A stretch of DNA of 64,000 bases. It comes from Cricetomys ansorgei. Taxonomy: Eukaryota; Chordata; Mammalia; Rodentia; Nesomyidae. The position numbers were made by a program, and so were the translations under genes. Under the pieces are notes generated by a model. The model saw nothing but the letters and a program-made list of their open reading frames with translations. It had not been told where the DNA came from and did not search any database. This document shows, piece by piece, positions 12,631-23,660 of this stretch. Where the stretch lies: positions 15,369,501-15,433,500 of the forward strand of contig JAMJFZ010001258.1 of assembly GCA_026225945.1 (NCBI GenBank), written 5' to 3'. Positions within the stretch are counted from its first letter, which is position 1. Each line of letters starts with the position of its first letter.

Positions 12631-13264
12631 ACTCTTTCTTGGGGAGAAGTGGGGGTGGGGGTGGGAAGATGGAGGGAAGATCTGAGGGAGAGAGGAGATA
12701 GGCGGGAGCTGGGAGGAGTGGAGGGAGGGGAGGAAGGGTTCAGATGTATTATATGAGAGAAGAAAAATAATCAAAACAAAACAAGAAGCCTAACCCAGAT
12801 TGAGTTAGGACGGGATATTTAGTTACCTTTGCCAACAACTGTTTGAAACATAAATTTAGTACTGAAATACACCAACCCACCCACTGCCCAGTCTGCCACG
12901 GGTCCCAAGGCCAGCCACAGGGCCTAGGCACATCATTTTCTCTTCTGCTCTCCCAGTTTACCTGGGTTGTAGGTTACTTCCTAGCCAGGTGAGCTCTACC
13001 CCGACAAGGCTTCCCGAATGCCACTCCTCCTAGACATCGCTTTCCTGGTGCCGTGAGCCCCAGACCCTGACAAAAAGGGTCCCACACTGTCTGCCTTTGC
13101 TTCTCATTAGTTGTCAGAACTGGCACCTAATAGTCCCAAGAGTGCATATTGTCTACTTGGAACATAGTAGGTCCTGGAAAAACTCTGCAAAGTGCATGAG
13201 TGGCAAAAATTGTACATAAAAGAACAGCAGAGAGCACTTGACAGAAGGCAGCCCTAGGACACTA

Positions 13265-13350
13265 GAAATCCTGTGTTTGCTCTTGGTGCATGACCTTGAG
13301 CGAGTCCTTCCCTTTTGGAACTCAGTTTCCTTCCTATCTGCGAAGCATTT
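13265..13350 (+). mobile_element. MIR fragment
   Basis: tgaccttgagcgagtccttc, aactcagtttccttcctatc and tgcgaagc fit the MIR core in forward orientation. Confidence 0.55.
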
Positions 13351-13454
13351 GACCTTTGGGTAGCTGAGGTGTTCTAGGGGTTCTCACACCAGAGCTGTGC
13401 ACGCAAGAACTGGACAAGGGTGAGCACGCTTCAGTCATAGTATGCCTGTTGTTA

Positions 13455-13590
13455 TTAGTATTATTGTATAGCATCACGTAGACCAGGCTGGCTTTGAACT
13501 TGCTAAAAATGACCTTGAACTCACGATTCTTCTGCTTCCACCTCTCGAGTGCTAGGATTCCAGGTGTGCCCCACCATGTCCAGCCCTTCC
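13455..13590 (-). mobile_element. B1 SINE (diverged)
   Basis: cgtagaccaggctggctttg, tcgagtgctaggattccagg and tgccccaccatgtccagcc. Confidence 0.75.
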
Positions 13591-15663
13591 GCTATCCTCT
13601 GTGTATGTTGATGAGCTCAGGGCTAAACAGAAGGTTCTAAAGTTAAAAGTAGCGTTGGAACCCATAGACTAGGCCATCTCTAGTTTCCCCTCCGGAACGC
13701 TGCACCACGGTGGAAACTAGAGTGGTTCCAATGCAGATCAGGATGCGCGGTGCCTTTTGTCTGCAGCCATCTAAGTGGGCTCAGCAGAAGACAAACACTC
13801 AGCGACAAACACTGAATGAGCCCAACCAGAGGAGGCTTCCTAGGAGAGGCTTCAACAGCCCTGCAGATTCCTAAGTCCGGGGACAGACTCAAAGAGACCA
13901 GAGGCCTGATGGGCGGAGGGAGGCAGGGCACCACTTCCCAGAAGGGACAGTGATCAAAGCAACAGCTGAAAAAGGCAAGCGGGCCTGAATAGGAGCCGCA
14001 GATGGTGGTGGTGGGGGAAGCTGTGAACTATTCGAAAAGCCCACACACACCGAAGATGACAAACAGGACGCACTCTTAATATCATACACCTTAGGGAGCT
14101 GAACTTTATCCCTGGGAAGGCAAGGAAACATCAGGAAAGCCAGATAAATGAGGACGGCCACAAGACGCTGGCTGCTCTTCTCTGAGTTTCTTGAAGCCGG
14201 GGCAAAGGAAGTCACCTGGAGCTGGGTCTTAAGTGTGCTTGGGGTGGGGGGCTCTTGCTTTGCTCCCCGCCAGCCTCGGCCTCTGCCACTCAAACACCTG
14301 CCTCCTGGGCCACAGCTCTGTCCGGCTTGCCAAGCGAGCGCCTCTTCCTCTCCCACCTCATCCATCTTCTTGCACTGCTTTCTCCCCTCACTGGCTCAGC
14401 TCCACTGCTGGCGGCCTCCATGCTACCGTTCTCCTGAGTCTCTGGCTCTGATGGCAGTCAGGCCCTGTGCCTCTTTCCTGCAGCGAGTGGGCTGGTAACA
14501 GGAAGCTGCCATGGGGGCCACGGTTGTTCTTCCTGAGCCTCTGTATGCACAAGCCCAGGCTAGGTCTGCAGGTTTCAGCCCTTCCCCCTCTGCACACTCT
14601 CCCAGGACCAACTCGTCCACAAGCAGGGCTTCATACTCAGCTAGCGGCTTCATCACAGGCACGGTCCTCAAAGGGGCCCTATTTCAAAACCGTAATGAGC
14701 ATGGGGTACTCAGTGAATGCGGATTGATGACTCCCAAACTGGTACTTCAGTCCTGGCTTCCAACCAGCAGCTCCAGTTGCCCACTGGACATCTTCTCCCA
14801 CAGGACCTCTCATACTTTCAATTCACTGTGATCACCTTGAGTCCCAAACTGGCCCAGTCTCTCTCAGAGCCCCACCCCCTCACCTTCCCACCACGTACCG
14901 GATAGATCTGACCCAGACCACTCCCCATTCCCTGTGCTCACACTGGCCGCCACCTTTCAAGTGTCTCACGTTGTTTCTCTGACGCTTCGATCCAAACCCC
15001 AGAACGGCTCATGTGCCATGGTAGACAGGGTTTGTTTCTACTCTGAATGGGTTCAGAGTCACCCCTCTAGCCTGCCCTCATCCCTGGCTTCCTAAGGGTC
15101 CTCACCTAAAACCCCAGGCTTTCCACTTTTGCAGAAGTCAGAACCTGGCCTTCTTGGATCTGGCTTGCCCTCATAGTCTCGTTCTGTCTCCAGCTGGGTA
15201 CCATTTCTTCCAGTCCCTCTTGGATCCCAAGTTCACATCAATTTGGATATTTACCCAGGCAGCCCAGTCACGGGGAATGGCGTTCTCCCAGGGAGCTAAA
15301 TCCCAACAGCCTTCTAGCTGTTTCTCATGTGCATCTCATGTGCATCAACAGAGCTGATCGCTAACACCCTTGGTCCTGTCCCTTAAAAACCCCTTCTGGA
15401 CACTGGGACAGCAAAGTGTCCATGGTTGTGAGTACCAGTGGCTGGCACTCTTCGCCTTCCCCCTGTGACCCTCTTAATTACCATGAATCCCCACCTGCTT
15501 CTTCACCTTTAGTTTCTTTAGTTTAGAGGTGAAGTTAGCAATGAAGATGGTGACACTGCCTGGAACAGGAAATGTCAGTGCTCCGGTCTTTCCTTTCAGG
15601 TGGGGAAATGGAGAGATCAGGTAACCTAGCCTGATCAGCCTGAGGTCACCTCTACACTCAGCT

Positions 15664-15785
15664 GTGATCTTGGCCAAGTTACCTCCTTCTCTGAACTTCA
15701 CCTTCTGTATTTGTAAACTGGTCAGAATAAGATGCCTTCTGGTTCATGGGTGTTTGAGACTTAGTAACACAGTACCCAACACAAA
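15664..15785 (+). mobile_element. MIR element
   Basis: gatcttggccaagttacctc, tctgtatttgtaaactggtc and acacagtacccaacacaaag follow MIR from core to 3' end. Confidence 0.65.
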
Positions 15786-15787
15786 GC

Positions 15788-15803
15788 GGGGGGGGGGGGG
15801 GGG
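15788..15803 (+). repeat. Homopolymer run of 16 G
   Basis: Sixteen consecutive G residues. Prone to length error in assembly and able to form intermolecular quadruplex. Confidence 0.95.
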
Positions 15804-16431
15804 TCCCTCTGCACCCACCTTGTTCTTTGCCCTCTGGGCTGCTCCTGGCCATACACACTGGCCCCACCTTTCTGTTGGTGGGGCATCAAACCAGACCGTG
15901 GCTTGTTTGCCCAACTATGTTATCCTACCACCCACAGGACCCTAGTCCTACTGGCAACACGACAAATATCTACACTACTTCTGTGACTCCCAACCAGATT
16001 CCCCTTTACAGCAATTTGGGACCTTCCTCTGTAACCCTCTAGCCTCGGCCTGGGTTACCTGACTCAGGAGCAGACCTCAACCTTGACTAGTTTTGGAGAT
16101 CAAAGCCTGGGTCCAACTTGAACCTAGGTGATTTCCCTTTCTTCCCACCCCTGAGGCTTTGGTGTCTTCCAGCCCCTGATCCTGTTTCCGCCTTCCCTAT
16201 CTAGAACTCAGATCCTCTCCAATGGCTCCCATCACAGCCTAATACTTCTCGAAGCCTCCATCTGTCTCCAGTCCTACTTCTGGAAGATAGCCTGAACTCT
16301 CTTACAGCCTCCATTTCCTCTCCACCAGCTCTCCCCAATGCCTTCCATCTAGCTGAGTTCTCAGTCACCAACTCTGACTTACTTTGCTGAATTCTCAGTG
16401 TCTGCACCCAAGCTACTCCTTAGAGTTGACC

Positions 16432-16582
16432 TTGGGCTGGACGTGGTTAGACACACCTTTAATCCAAGCACTCAGGAGACAGATGCAGGCAGATCTCTGG
16501 TCTAGGCCAGCCTGATCTACATACTGAGCTCCAAGACAACCAAGGCTACATAGTTGAAACCCTGTCTCAATAAATAACTCCG
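16432..16582 (+). mobile_element. B1 SINE (diverged)
   Basis: ggctggacgtggttagacac, acctttaatccaagcactca, ggccagcctgatctacatac and aaaccctgtctcaataa. Confidence 0.8.
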
Positions 16583-16644
16583 AGACGATTTTAGTGTGCA
16601 GACCTCCTGTCTCCTTTCTTCTATCTCAGTGACCGCTACTCATT

Positions 16645-16725
16645 TTAAGTGGTGGTTGGGATTGAACTCAGGGCCTTGGGTATGCCAGGCAAATGCTCTA
16701 CCAGTGAGCTACACTCCAGGCCATG
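16645..16725 (-). mobile_element. ID/B4-type SINE fragment
   Basis: ggattgaactcagggccttg, ggcaaatgctctaccagtga and gctacactccagg form a reversed ID/B4 head with the A/B-box region. Confidence 0.75.
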
Positions 16726-17129
16726 AAGGTCCTCCACTCTCATGGATCCACCCCTACTTACCAGGAAAATGATTCTCAGGCATGTTCACATTTACTGTGC
16801 GTTCACCTGTCCAATGTTCGCCATTCCTACTAGGCTGAGCCCCACCCTGAGTTTCCTCTGGTCCTGGCCATGCAGCCTCTGCAGTCAGACCTCCGGGCCC
16901 TCCTCACTCAGGCTGCCGCCACAGCGGCCCGGCCCCCAGCAAGCCGCTCTCTTCACTCTGCGGTCCTCAGGTAAGGCCTCGCTTCCAGTTTTGCTCTTGT
17001 AGAACATGTCATATTTTCCTTGCCCACTATTGTGGTTTCTTCCTTTTTGTTAACTCGCAGAACACCTCCGATAAACCCTCCGCATTGCAAGTGCAGCTCT
17101 AGCTGCCCTCCCTAGAAGCTCCCACCCCA

Positions 17130-17290
17130 GATTTATATACTGACTTACGTGCGCTTGTGCGCATGTGTCTGGGTGCCCATGGAGGCCAGAAGAGGGTGTT
17201 CAGAGGTGGGTGGGAGGTACCTGAAGTGGGTGCTGAGACTAAACAGGGCTCCTCTGGAAGAGCAGCAAGTGCTCTTACATGCTGTGTCTC
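17130..17290 (-). mobile_element. B3 SINE
   Basis: gtgcccatggaggccagaag, agggtgttcagaggtgggtg and tggaagagcagcaagtgctc form the reversed B3 pattern. The ccagaagaggg block corresponds to the CTCF-like segment carried by some rodent B2/B3 copies. Confidence 0.8.
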
Positions 17291-17399
17291 TGCAGCTCCC
17301 AGAGCCTTTGTGGGGCCCACTGCTCACCTCTCAGCTTTACCAGCAGACTCTCATGGCTTTTCTACTTGACTACTGTGCCTCCCTTTTCTGTAGCTGATG

Positions 17400-19660
17400 T
17401 GTGCATCTCACCTCCCACGTAAGGCTGTGGGATCCTCAGAGGTAACACGTGCTTTTGCAAGGGCATCGACTCCTAAGGAGTGACTATATTAGAGGGTACA
17501 TAAGCTCCCTTTGTATGCAAACCCCATCGTTCAATAATTTGGAAATTGAGGGTTCTTTCCAGAATGTTTCCCTGAAAAGGTCTTGAGAGTTTCTTGAAGG
17601 TACCGTCACTTAGCAGATGGCCATGTGTTCATGAACTGCTGACAGGAGTGCTCTCCTTTCAGGGAGCTGAGCCCTACAGGAAAGGAGGAGAGTAAGATGA
17701 TACGGGAGTAGTCAGAGGAGATGGGAGTGTCTTGGAGACCGGTTTCTCTAGGTTAGGATGCTGGGAGTCCATCAGGAAATCCCAGAAGGGGCTTCTGGAA
17801 CATTCTCACATAAGCCAGCCCTCCAGCACAACTACTTCAGCCTCACTTACACTTGCAGGCCGACCGGGGAGGCTCCCCTACATACTCTTAAGGAGCATCC
17901 CTGCCCCCCTCAATCCAGAACACTGAACAGTCAGTATATCTTGGGGGTCCATGCCTCAGCACAAATCACAAGGAATGGCTGCCCCCATGGGGCTTCAGTG
18001 AGCATGGCAATCTCCTCTGCCAGGCCTCTTGGCACCACTGGGATGCAACAAACCTTCCTCTTCAGTCCTCCAATGCGCTCCTCACTTCCTTCCGGTTCTA
18101 TTCTCTCCCTTCTTTTCATCCAACACATCCTGACTACATTTCTCTCAACAACTCATTAACTCAACACTAGTACCATCACCCTGCTATCAAGTGCCTCCCA
18201 CTCTGGGCACCAACACCCATGTTCCTCCATGGCTCTTCCATCTGCCAGGGCTCAAACATCTACTGGGAGATTATCAGGTCCCCACTCCCAGACTTACCTT
18301 CCTCCCCACCATTTTGGGTAGTTCCCTGGAAAGCCAGCTTGTGTTCCTTTTGCTAACCCAGACACATGCTGGTCACTGAGCCCAGCCAGGCTCTGAAGAA
18401 ATGTAATCAAAGGACATCAGAATCAATTGGGCAACTAGGTAGGCTGTATCCAGGTTGTATCCAGAACTGCTCACTGATTCATTAGATGTAACTAGGAATC
18501 CACATTTCCAACCCCCTCCTCTGGATTCTCCTGTTTCTGAGGGCCTTGCTGTAGATGATGGCTCTTTACTTCCAAGACTGTGAACCTCTTGGCAATATTA
18601 TTCAACTTCCATGATTAAAGACTCCAAGACATAACAGAGCTGACGTAAACTTGTGCCAGTCACATGGCCCGTCAGTGGCCCAATTCAGGGACTTTTGTAA
18701 CCCCATAGTGGTGGGTCTCCTGATCCCTGGACTCTCCTGTCAGAAGAGTGGCCCCTGACATGGTGGGCTCTTCAGAGCATACAACAGGCCACATGAAATG
18801 TAGCTCAGACCGGGAAGCATGGCGCCAGCCAGTGCCACAGCCAGAATCCTTGAATGTCTTGAGCTGTGGATTCATCTCCAGGCTTGTCTTCTTGCCACAC
18901 AGGAATCTCAGGCCTAGCTGACCAGTGCAGAGTGGGGCTCGCGGGCTCCCCACAGTGGGCAGTGTGGGTAGCACAGTGCCATCCTTGCTGCCCACTGCAA
19001 CACCCAAGTTGGCTCCAGAGCCCAGCATGGAGCTAGTGCGCCACACTGTGGCCACAGCAGGGGCGCTCATCCCAAGGGAGCATGTTGGAAATGGGGTGCT
19101 TGAGGTCTGGATGTCCAGATTCCCTCCTACCTCACTGCCTCCTAGATTCACTTTTGATTACTAACCCCAACACTTCAGGAAGACCGACATGCCCACTCAC
19201 AGGCCATAAGAGAATGCAGGCTCCCAGTATTTCTTCTAAACCCCAGAAAAGTGCTTCAGTTACAGTCACCTTTGTGGGGATCAGAGTACACTCTTGTCCA
19301 TTCCAAAAATCTCAGCATCCCAGAGCCTCTGGCAAGCTGACAATATTCAGGCACACTGCCCTGCTGGCTGCCTATCAACCAAATTCCTTCATTTGCACCT
19401 ACCCTTAAAAAAACAAGGATCATAAAATTAGGCCCTGTAATCCAAGATGGCCTGACCACCCCAGCAAGCAGTGGCACACACACCTTCCTCTCTCCGGCTG
19501 TTGTTCTGGTTAATGCCACACATGACTATATTAGGGTTTTAGCAATCACATCACACAGTTGACTCATATTGAGCTTTCAGTCAACTAAACCCCCCCAGGT
19601 CTTTTCTTCGTGAACTGCTGTCAAGCTGGGCCCGCCCCCCCTATCCAGTACTTATGCCAT
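17400..19660. other. Repeat-poor intergenic block, no gene recognised
   Basis: No young SINE or L1. A 159-codon minus-strand frame (18672-19151) has no similarity that I know, no exon signature and a low-complexity composition, so it is not called a gene. Confidence 0.4.
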
Positions 19661-19665
19661 TGATT

Positions 19666-19998
19666 TTGTTTTAACCTAAGTGCAGGACTCTACATTTATC
19701 CCTGTTAAATTTAATCTTGTTGGTTCCAGCCCAGTGTTCCAGCCTGTTGAAATCGTTTTGAATCCTGACTCTTTCATGCAAAGTATTAACTGCCCCTCCT
19801 AGCTCTATCACCTGCAAACTTGATGAGTTGCTGCCTCGGTCAGCTGTCAATAAAAATGTCAGACAGGACACAGGCCTAGACTGAGCCCTAAGGTATACTT
19901 CTGGAGACTTCCCTTGCAACCAGACTGATGTGTTTCCATTAATCAACTCTGAGTCTGGCTTCACGGCCATTTGGTTGAGATGTTTCTGCCGCATCTAC
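19666..19998 (-). mobile_element. Ancient CR1/L3-type LINE, reverse-transcriptase fragment
   Basis: On the minus strand an open frame of 107 codons ends with IQNDFNRLEHWAGTNKIKFN and RDKCRVLHLG, the conserved C-terminal RT block of CR1/L3 elements (consensus DLDRLEKWADRNLMKFNKGK from memory). Upstream residues resemble the VLGPxLF and TKLGG blocks in degraded form. The element predates placental mammals, so an open frame of this length is unexpected. Confidence 0.75.
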
Positions 19999-20149
19999 AG
20001 ACATCGTGAGGGTTCTGCCCATTGCTTTGGAGAGTTTTCCTGCCTGAGGATCACACCTGCCCTCTTTATGTACTCCAAGGCACATTTGTTTGGTCTTCAC
20101 TTCAGGGAATTATAAACTTCTGATGGTGCTCCCTCCTACACGACTCTGA

Positions 20150-20330
20150 GCTTCAGGATCTGCCTCCCATTTCATATTCTATCACTTTGTACCTCTGGGG
20201 ATTTCTCTACTTAAAATTGTGCAGTGGCCTCCCTTGCCTACAAACTAAAAAGCCCTGCCCTCTACTAGCTGCCCCTTAAATGGTGGTTGATGTCCATCAA
20301 ACACTTCCAAACCCACTTCTTGTCTCTAAG
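20150..20330 (-). mobile_element. L2-like relic
   Basis: gtgcagtggcctcccttgcc, tacaaactaaaaagccctgc and aacccacttcttgtctctaa resemble reversed L2 3' sequence (cttcccattgc, tacaaggccctgc). Weak. Confidence 0.35.
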
Positions 20331-21244
20331 GCTTCAGTAGTCTACTTTCTAAACTAGGTAGTGTAGGGGGTAGTGTAGTGAGAGCCTGCTAACCCTCAGA
20401 GCAATCAGGCTGCATCAAACTAAGTGGGTAAGCAGAAGTCCACTGGAACCCAGACAAGGTCAGGGGGTTGGCAAACTATCTGCTCACAGGCTGGAAAGCA
20501 TTAGTCTAAGCCAGGGATTTTCTCGCATTTCCTATATGGGCTGCTACCTAGACCCAGGTGAGCCAGAAAAAAGCCTAGCTGGAGATAGAGCGGAGACGAG
20601 GGGAGGGCCTGCATTCCTCCTGGGCCCTCATCCTTGGCTACACAGTATTAGCTGTTAGAAACCCCAGGGAGGTCACACATTCAAGCATCTATATGGGACA
20701 CACAGGTCACATGAAACAAACCAGGTGTTAAGGTCCAATAATGAGGAATGGAGACTGACCAGTGGAAGGAACACAGACAGGGTGGGGGACAGACAGCTGC
20801 TACTCAGCTCCAGCCAATTGCTGTCATGTAGGAAACCTGACTTTACTGTCACTAGATTGGCTGGTTTTCCAGAGAAGTCAGAAATCTCTTTAGATTTTGA
20901 ATTTTAATGTTATCAAATTTTAAAGACCTTAAAAGCAGTTGTTGGCCAAACAAAACAGATATTCTCTTGACAGTGGTGGTCCTCTCTTAGCAGCTGGCTG
21001 CCTGGCATGTGGAGAGGCCGACTGGCACAGGCTGAAATCTTGCTGAGTTTTTTTATGCCGTGAGGATGACTTTTCTGCTCTATAGAAACAGCTACTCAGA
21101 AGTTATTTCAAGCCCTAGTTCTTTCTATAAGTTTTTAAGTTTAGCTCACTTTTTTTTTTTAAGTTTCATCTCTGAATTTGCTTATAAAACAAGAGTATCA
21201 TAGTTACATGTAAACCCCTTTAAGTCTCAAAGGGCAAATATATT

Positions 21245-21365
21245 TGATGCATTTACTTTATTGTTTGAAACAAGGTCTTGCTATAATAGCCCAGGAGGCA
21301 TCAAATTTTCAGCAAAACCTCCCAACTGTTGGGATTACAGGTATGTGCTACTGAACTCATCTTTG
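21245..21365 (-). mobile_element. Very old B1-like fragment
   Basis: gaaacaaggtcttgctataa, tagcccagg and gttgggattacaggtatgtg. Confidence 0.5.
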
Positions 21366-21589
21366 ATTTAAGTACTTCATTCATCTGACCCAAACTTACT
21401 TTCATAAGGATTTAAAGCAAGTCTTAGCCATTTTAAATGTCCCCAAACTACACAGAAACAAGTGAGACTTCAACTTAAAAATCAATTTAAATATTCAGTA
21501 CTTTTAAACTGTTGGTATTACACTGCAAACCTGCTTATCTTAACAAACTCTCTTCCACATGTCAAGGATTTAAAACACAAATTGAGAGA

Positions 21590-21705
21590 ACATGGTATAA
21601 CACAAGCCTATTATGCCAGCACTTAAAAGCTGAGGCAGGACAAAGAATTAGTTCAAAGTCTGCCTGGTTACAGTATAAGACCATCTCAAGGAAAAACACA
21701 AATCA
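21590..21705 (+). mobile_element. Old B1-like fragment
   Basis: cacaagcctattatgccagc, acttaaaagctgaggcagga and cagtataagaccatctcaag. Confidence 0.5.
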
Positions 21706-22048
21706 AAATCAAAACAAAAACCCCAAACCTACAGATTATTTGAAGCAAATAGTAGTGATATGGATTTGACACACGTAAACATGCTTACCCTTTATATTCT
21801 AAGGCCTCCACCCTAAGATGCGTATCTAGCAAGGAAGCGATGAAGTCACCCCATGTATTAGGGCCTACTGTTTCAGATGCCCAAGATTGCAAAGTAGCCA
21901 GAAACTTTGGTTGGGCACCGGACTCCAGAAACTCCTATTTATGGGCGTGGAAAGTGGTCACATGGCTCTAATCACAAACCGAAGCTGTCAGTCAGTCAGC
22001 CTACATTCTGGGTTGATGTTCTGCACCTTGCTGTACCAACTCAAGTAA

Positions 22049-22070
22049 TGTGTTTACTTAGGTAAACACA
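22049..22070. promoter_or_regulatory. Palindromic pair of forkhead motifs
   Basis: TGTGTTTAC and its exact reverse complement GTAAACACA are separated by TTAG, giving two convergent canonical FOX sites (TGTTTAC). If it lies in the distal Hif1an transcript it could instead form a 9-bp hairpin. Confidence 0.4.
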
Positions 22071-22662
22071 TCTTAACTGGGTGGTACATTTTCTTGGCTC
22101 TGAAAATAATTGTAACATCGTCCCACTTTGATAATGCCTGCTTTCTATTTCTTTTCTTGGTGGGCCACCACTCCTGGAGGCTTCCAGATACAACCTGGCT
22201 CAGGCTGTAGGATCTCTCCCAACCTTGACCTTGGGCCACAACTCTTACAGTTCTGCTGACGTTCTTGTCTCCTCACCTTGGCTGTGTTCTGGCTGTACCT
22301 GGCTTTTCCCTACAGTACATGGTGGTACTGTCCTTAAGACTTCACCTCTCAGCCTACTGCATACACCCTATCACCACAGGACTGGCTGATCAAAGAACCC
22401 CATGTTCGATACTGTAGAGCTACGCCCTCCACCCCACGCCTCTACTCATACTCTCTTGGGACGTAGATCTCCCCGATACACACCACAGGCTGAAGTCTGA
22501 GTAACCTGATTCAACACCTTCTCCACACAGGGTCTGGTTCAGAGCTAGACTGCATGTGGGGACAGTAGGGCAGTGCAAACGAACCAATCTAACCTATCTC
22601 TTCACAACACATGTGGGCCGGCAACCGATATATTTTCACATTTCTGTGGCTAACCAAAGGGC

Positions 22663-22668
22663 TTTATT
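22663..22668 (-). terminator. Candidate distal poly(A) signal of Hif1an
   Basis: AATAAA on the minus strand, followed downstream (to about 22605) by a GT-containing tract. It is the first canonical hexamer after the stop codon that I saw outside a MIR relic. Confidence 0.3.
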
Positions 22669-22884
22669 CTCTGTATGCCCCTACACTGGCCCTTTCCCTG
22701 AAGGGATTCGTGGCAAATTATCTGGATTAGGCAAAAGAGAGACTAAGGCAGAAACTCGCCTTCCACTTTCCCTGCAACCCATATCATCAGCTCAGGCTGT
22801 GTCACTTCCTGTAGAAGGCTTACCCTACTGTGAGTACCCAAGTTGAGTCAGGAGCTTGTCCTCATGCATCCTTAATTCCCCTCC

Positions 22885-22968
22885 TGAACTGAGAGTACTC
22901 AGTACAAAGCACTAGCACAGTGCCTAGAACAGAAGCACTTAACAAACAGTACCTACTAATACCCACTC
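22885..22968 (+). mobile_element. MIR 3'-end fragment
   Basis: gcactagcacagtgcctaga, acagaagcacttaacaaaca and gtacctactaa match the MIR 3' tail. Confidence 0.5.
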
Positions 22969-23424
22969 ACTTTTCTCAATTTTAATCCCCTCTGCCCTCA
23001 AACAACCCTAACACACTTGTCATTTAAACACACTGAATGACTTAACAGTGGACCAAAGGGGCCTCGCCTATCATACCCTCTTCCAGAGGAACGTAGATGG
23101 GTGTGGCGGCAGGTCCTTGTCAGTCACAAGTGGCCAAACAGAGGCAGGAACTGGTATGAGCAGGGTGGGTCACACACCTGCACCAGTGCCTTGGTATGTG
23201 TGAGGGGCAAGAGCTTCTCCATGTGAAATGGGGAGCCACTGAGCTTGTCAGTGAGGGCCTCAGACCTGAGAGCGCCCTTACTGGGGTCCAGGCTGCTTTG
23301 AGCATGAATCCAGCTGACCAGGCAGAGGAGGCATGGATTTAGGTACCAAGAGGATGAGTTGCTGGAAATCTGTTCTACATCACCGAAGCCAAGTGTTTAA
23401 AATAAGTCGCATACTATAAACCAC

Positions 23425-23660
23425 CACCACAGCCATTTATTAAGTGCTTGCCAGGCACTGTGCTAAAGCTTTACAGACATTATTTCAGTTAATCCAGCAA
23501 CCCTGAGGTAGATATTTCCAACCCCCTACCCCCACACATCATTATAATAAAGGAAACTGAGACTCAGAGAGGTTAAATGAATCAACCAAGGTCAAACCCA
23601 GCTGGTAAGTAGCAAGCTAGAAATGTGTACTGAAGGTATCAGACCCCAAAATGCATGCTT
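23425..23660 (-). mobile_element. MIR element, nearly full length
   Basis: catttattaagtgcttgcca, ggcactgtgctaaagcttta, gaaactgagactcagagagg and ttaaatgaatcaaccaaggt cover most of MIR in reverse. It lies within the inferred Hif1an 3' UTR block, same strand as the gene. Confidence 0.85.

Noticed and set aside
18672..19151. 159-codon minus-strand open frame
   Set aside because: No recognisable domain, no Kozak or exon context and low-complexity Ser/Thr/Gly composition. Likely chance in GC-rich DNA.
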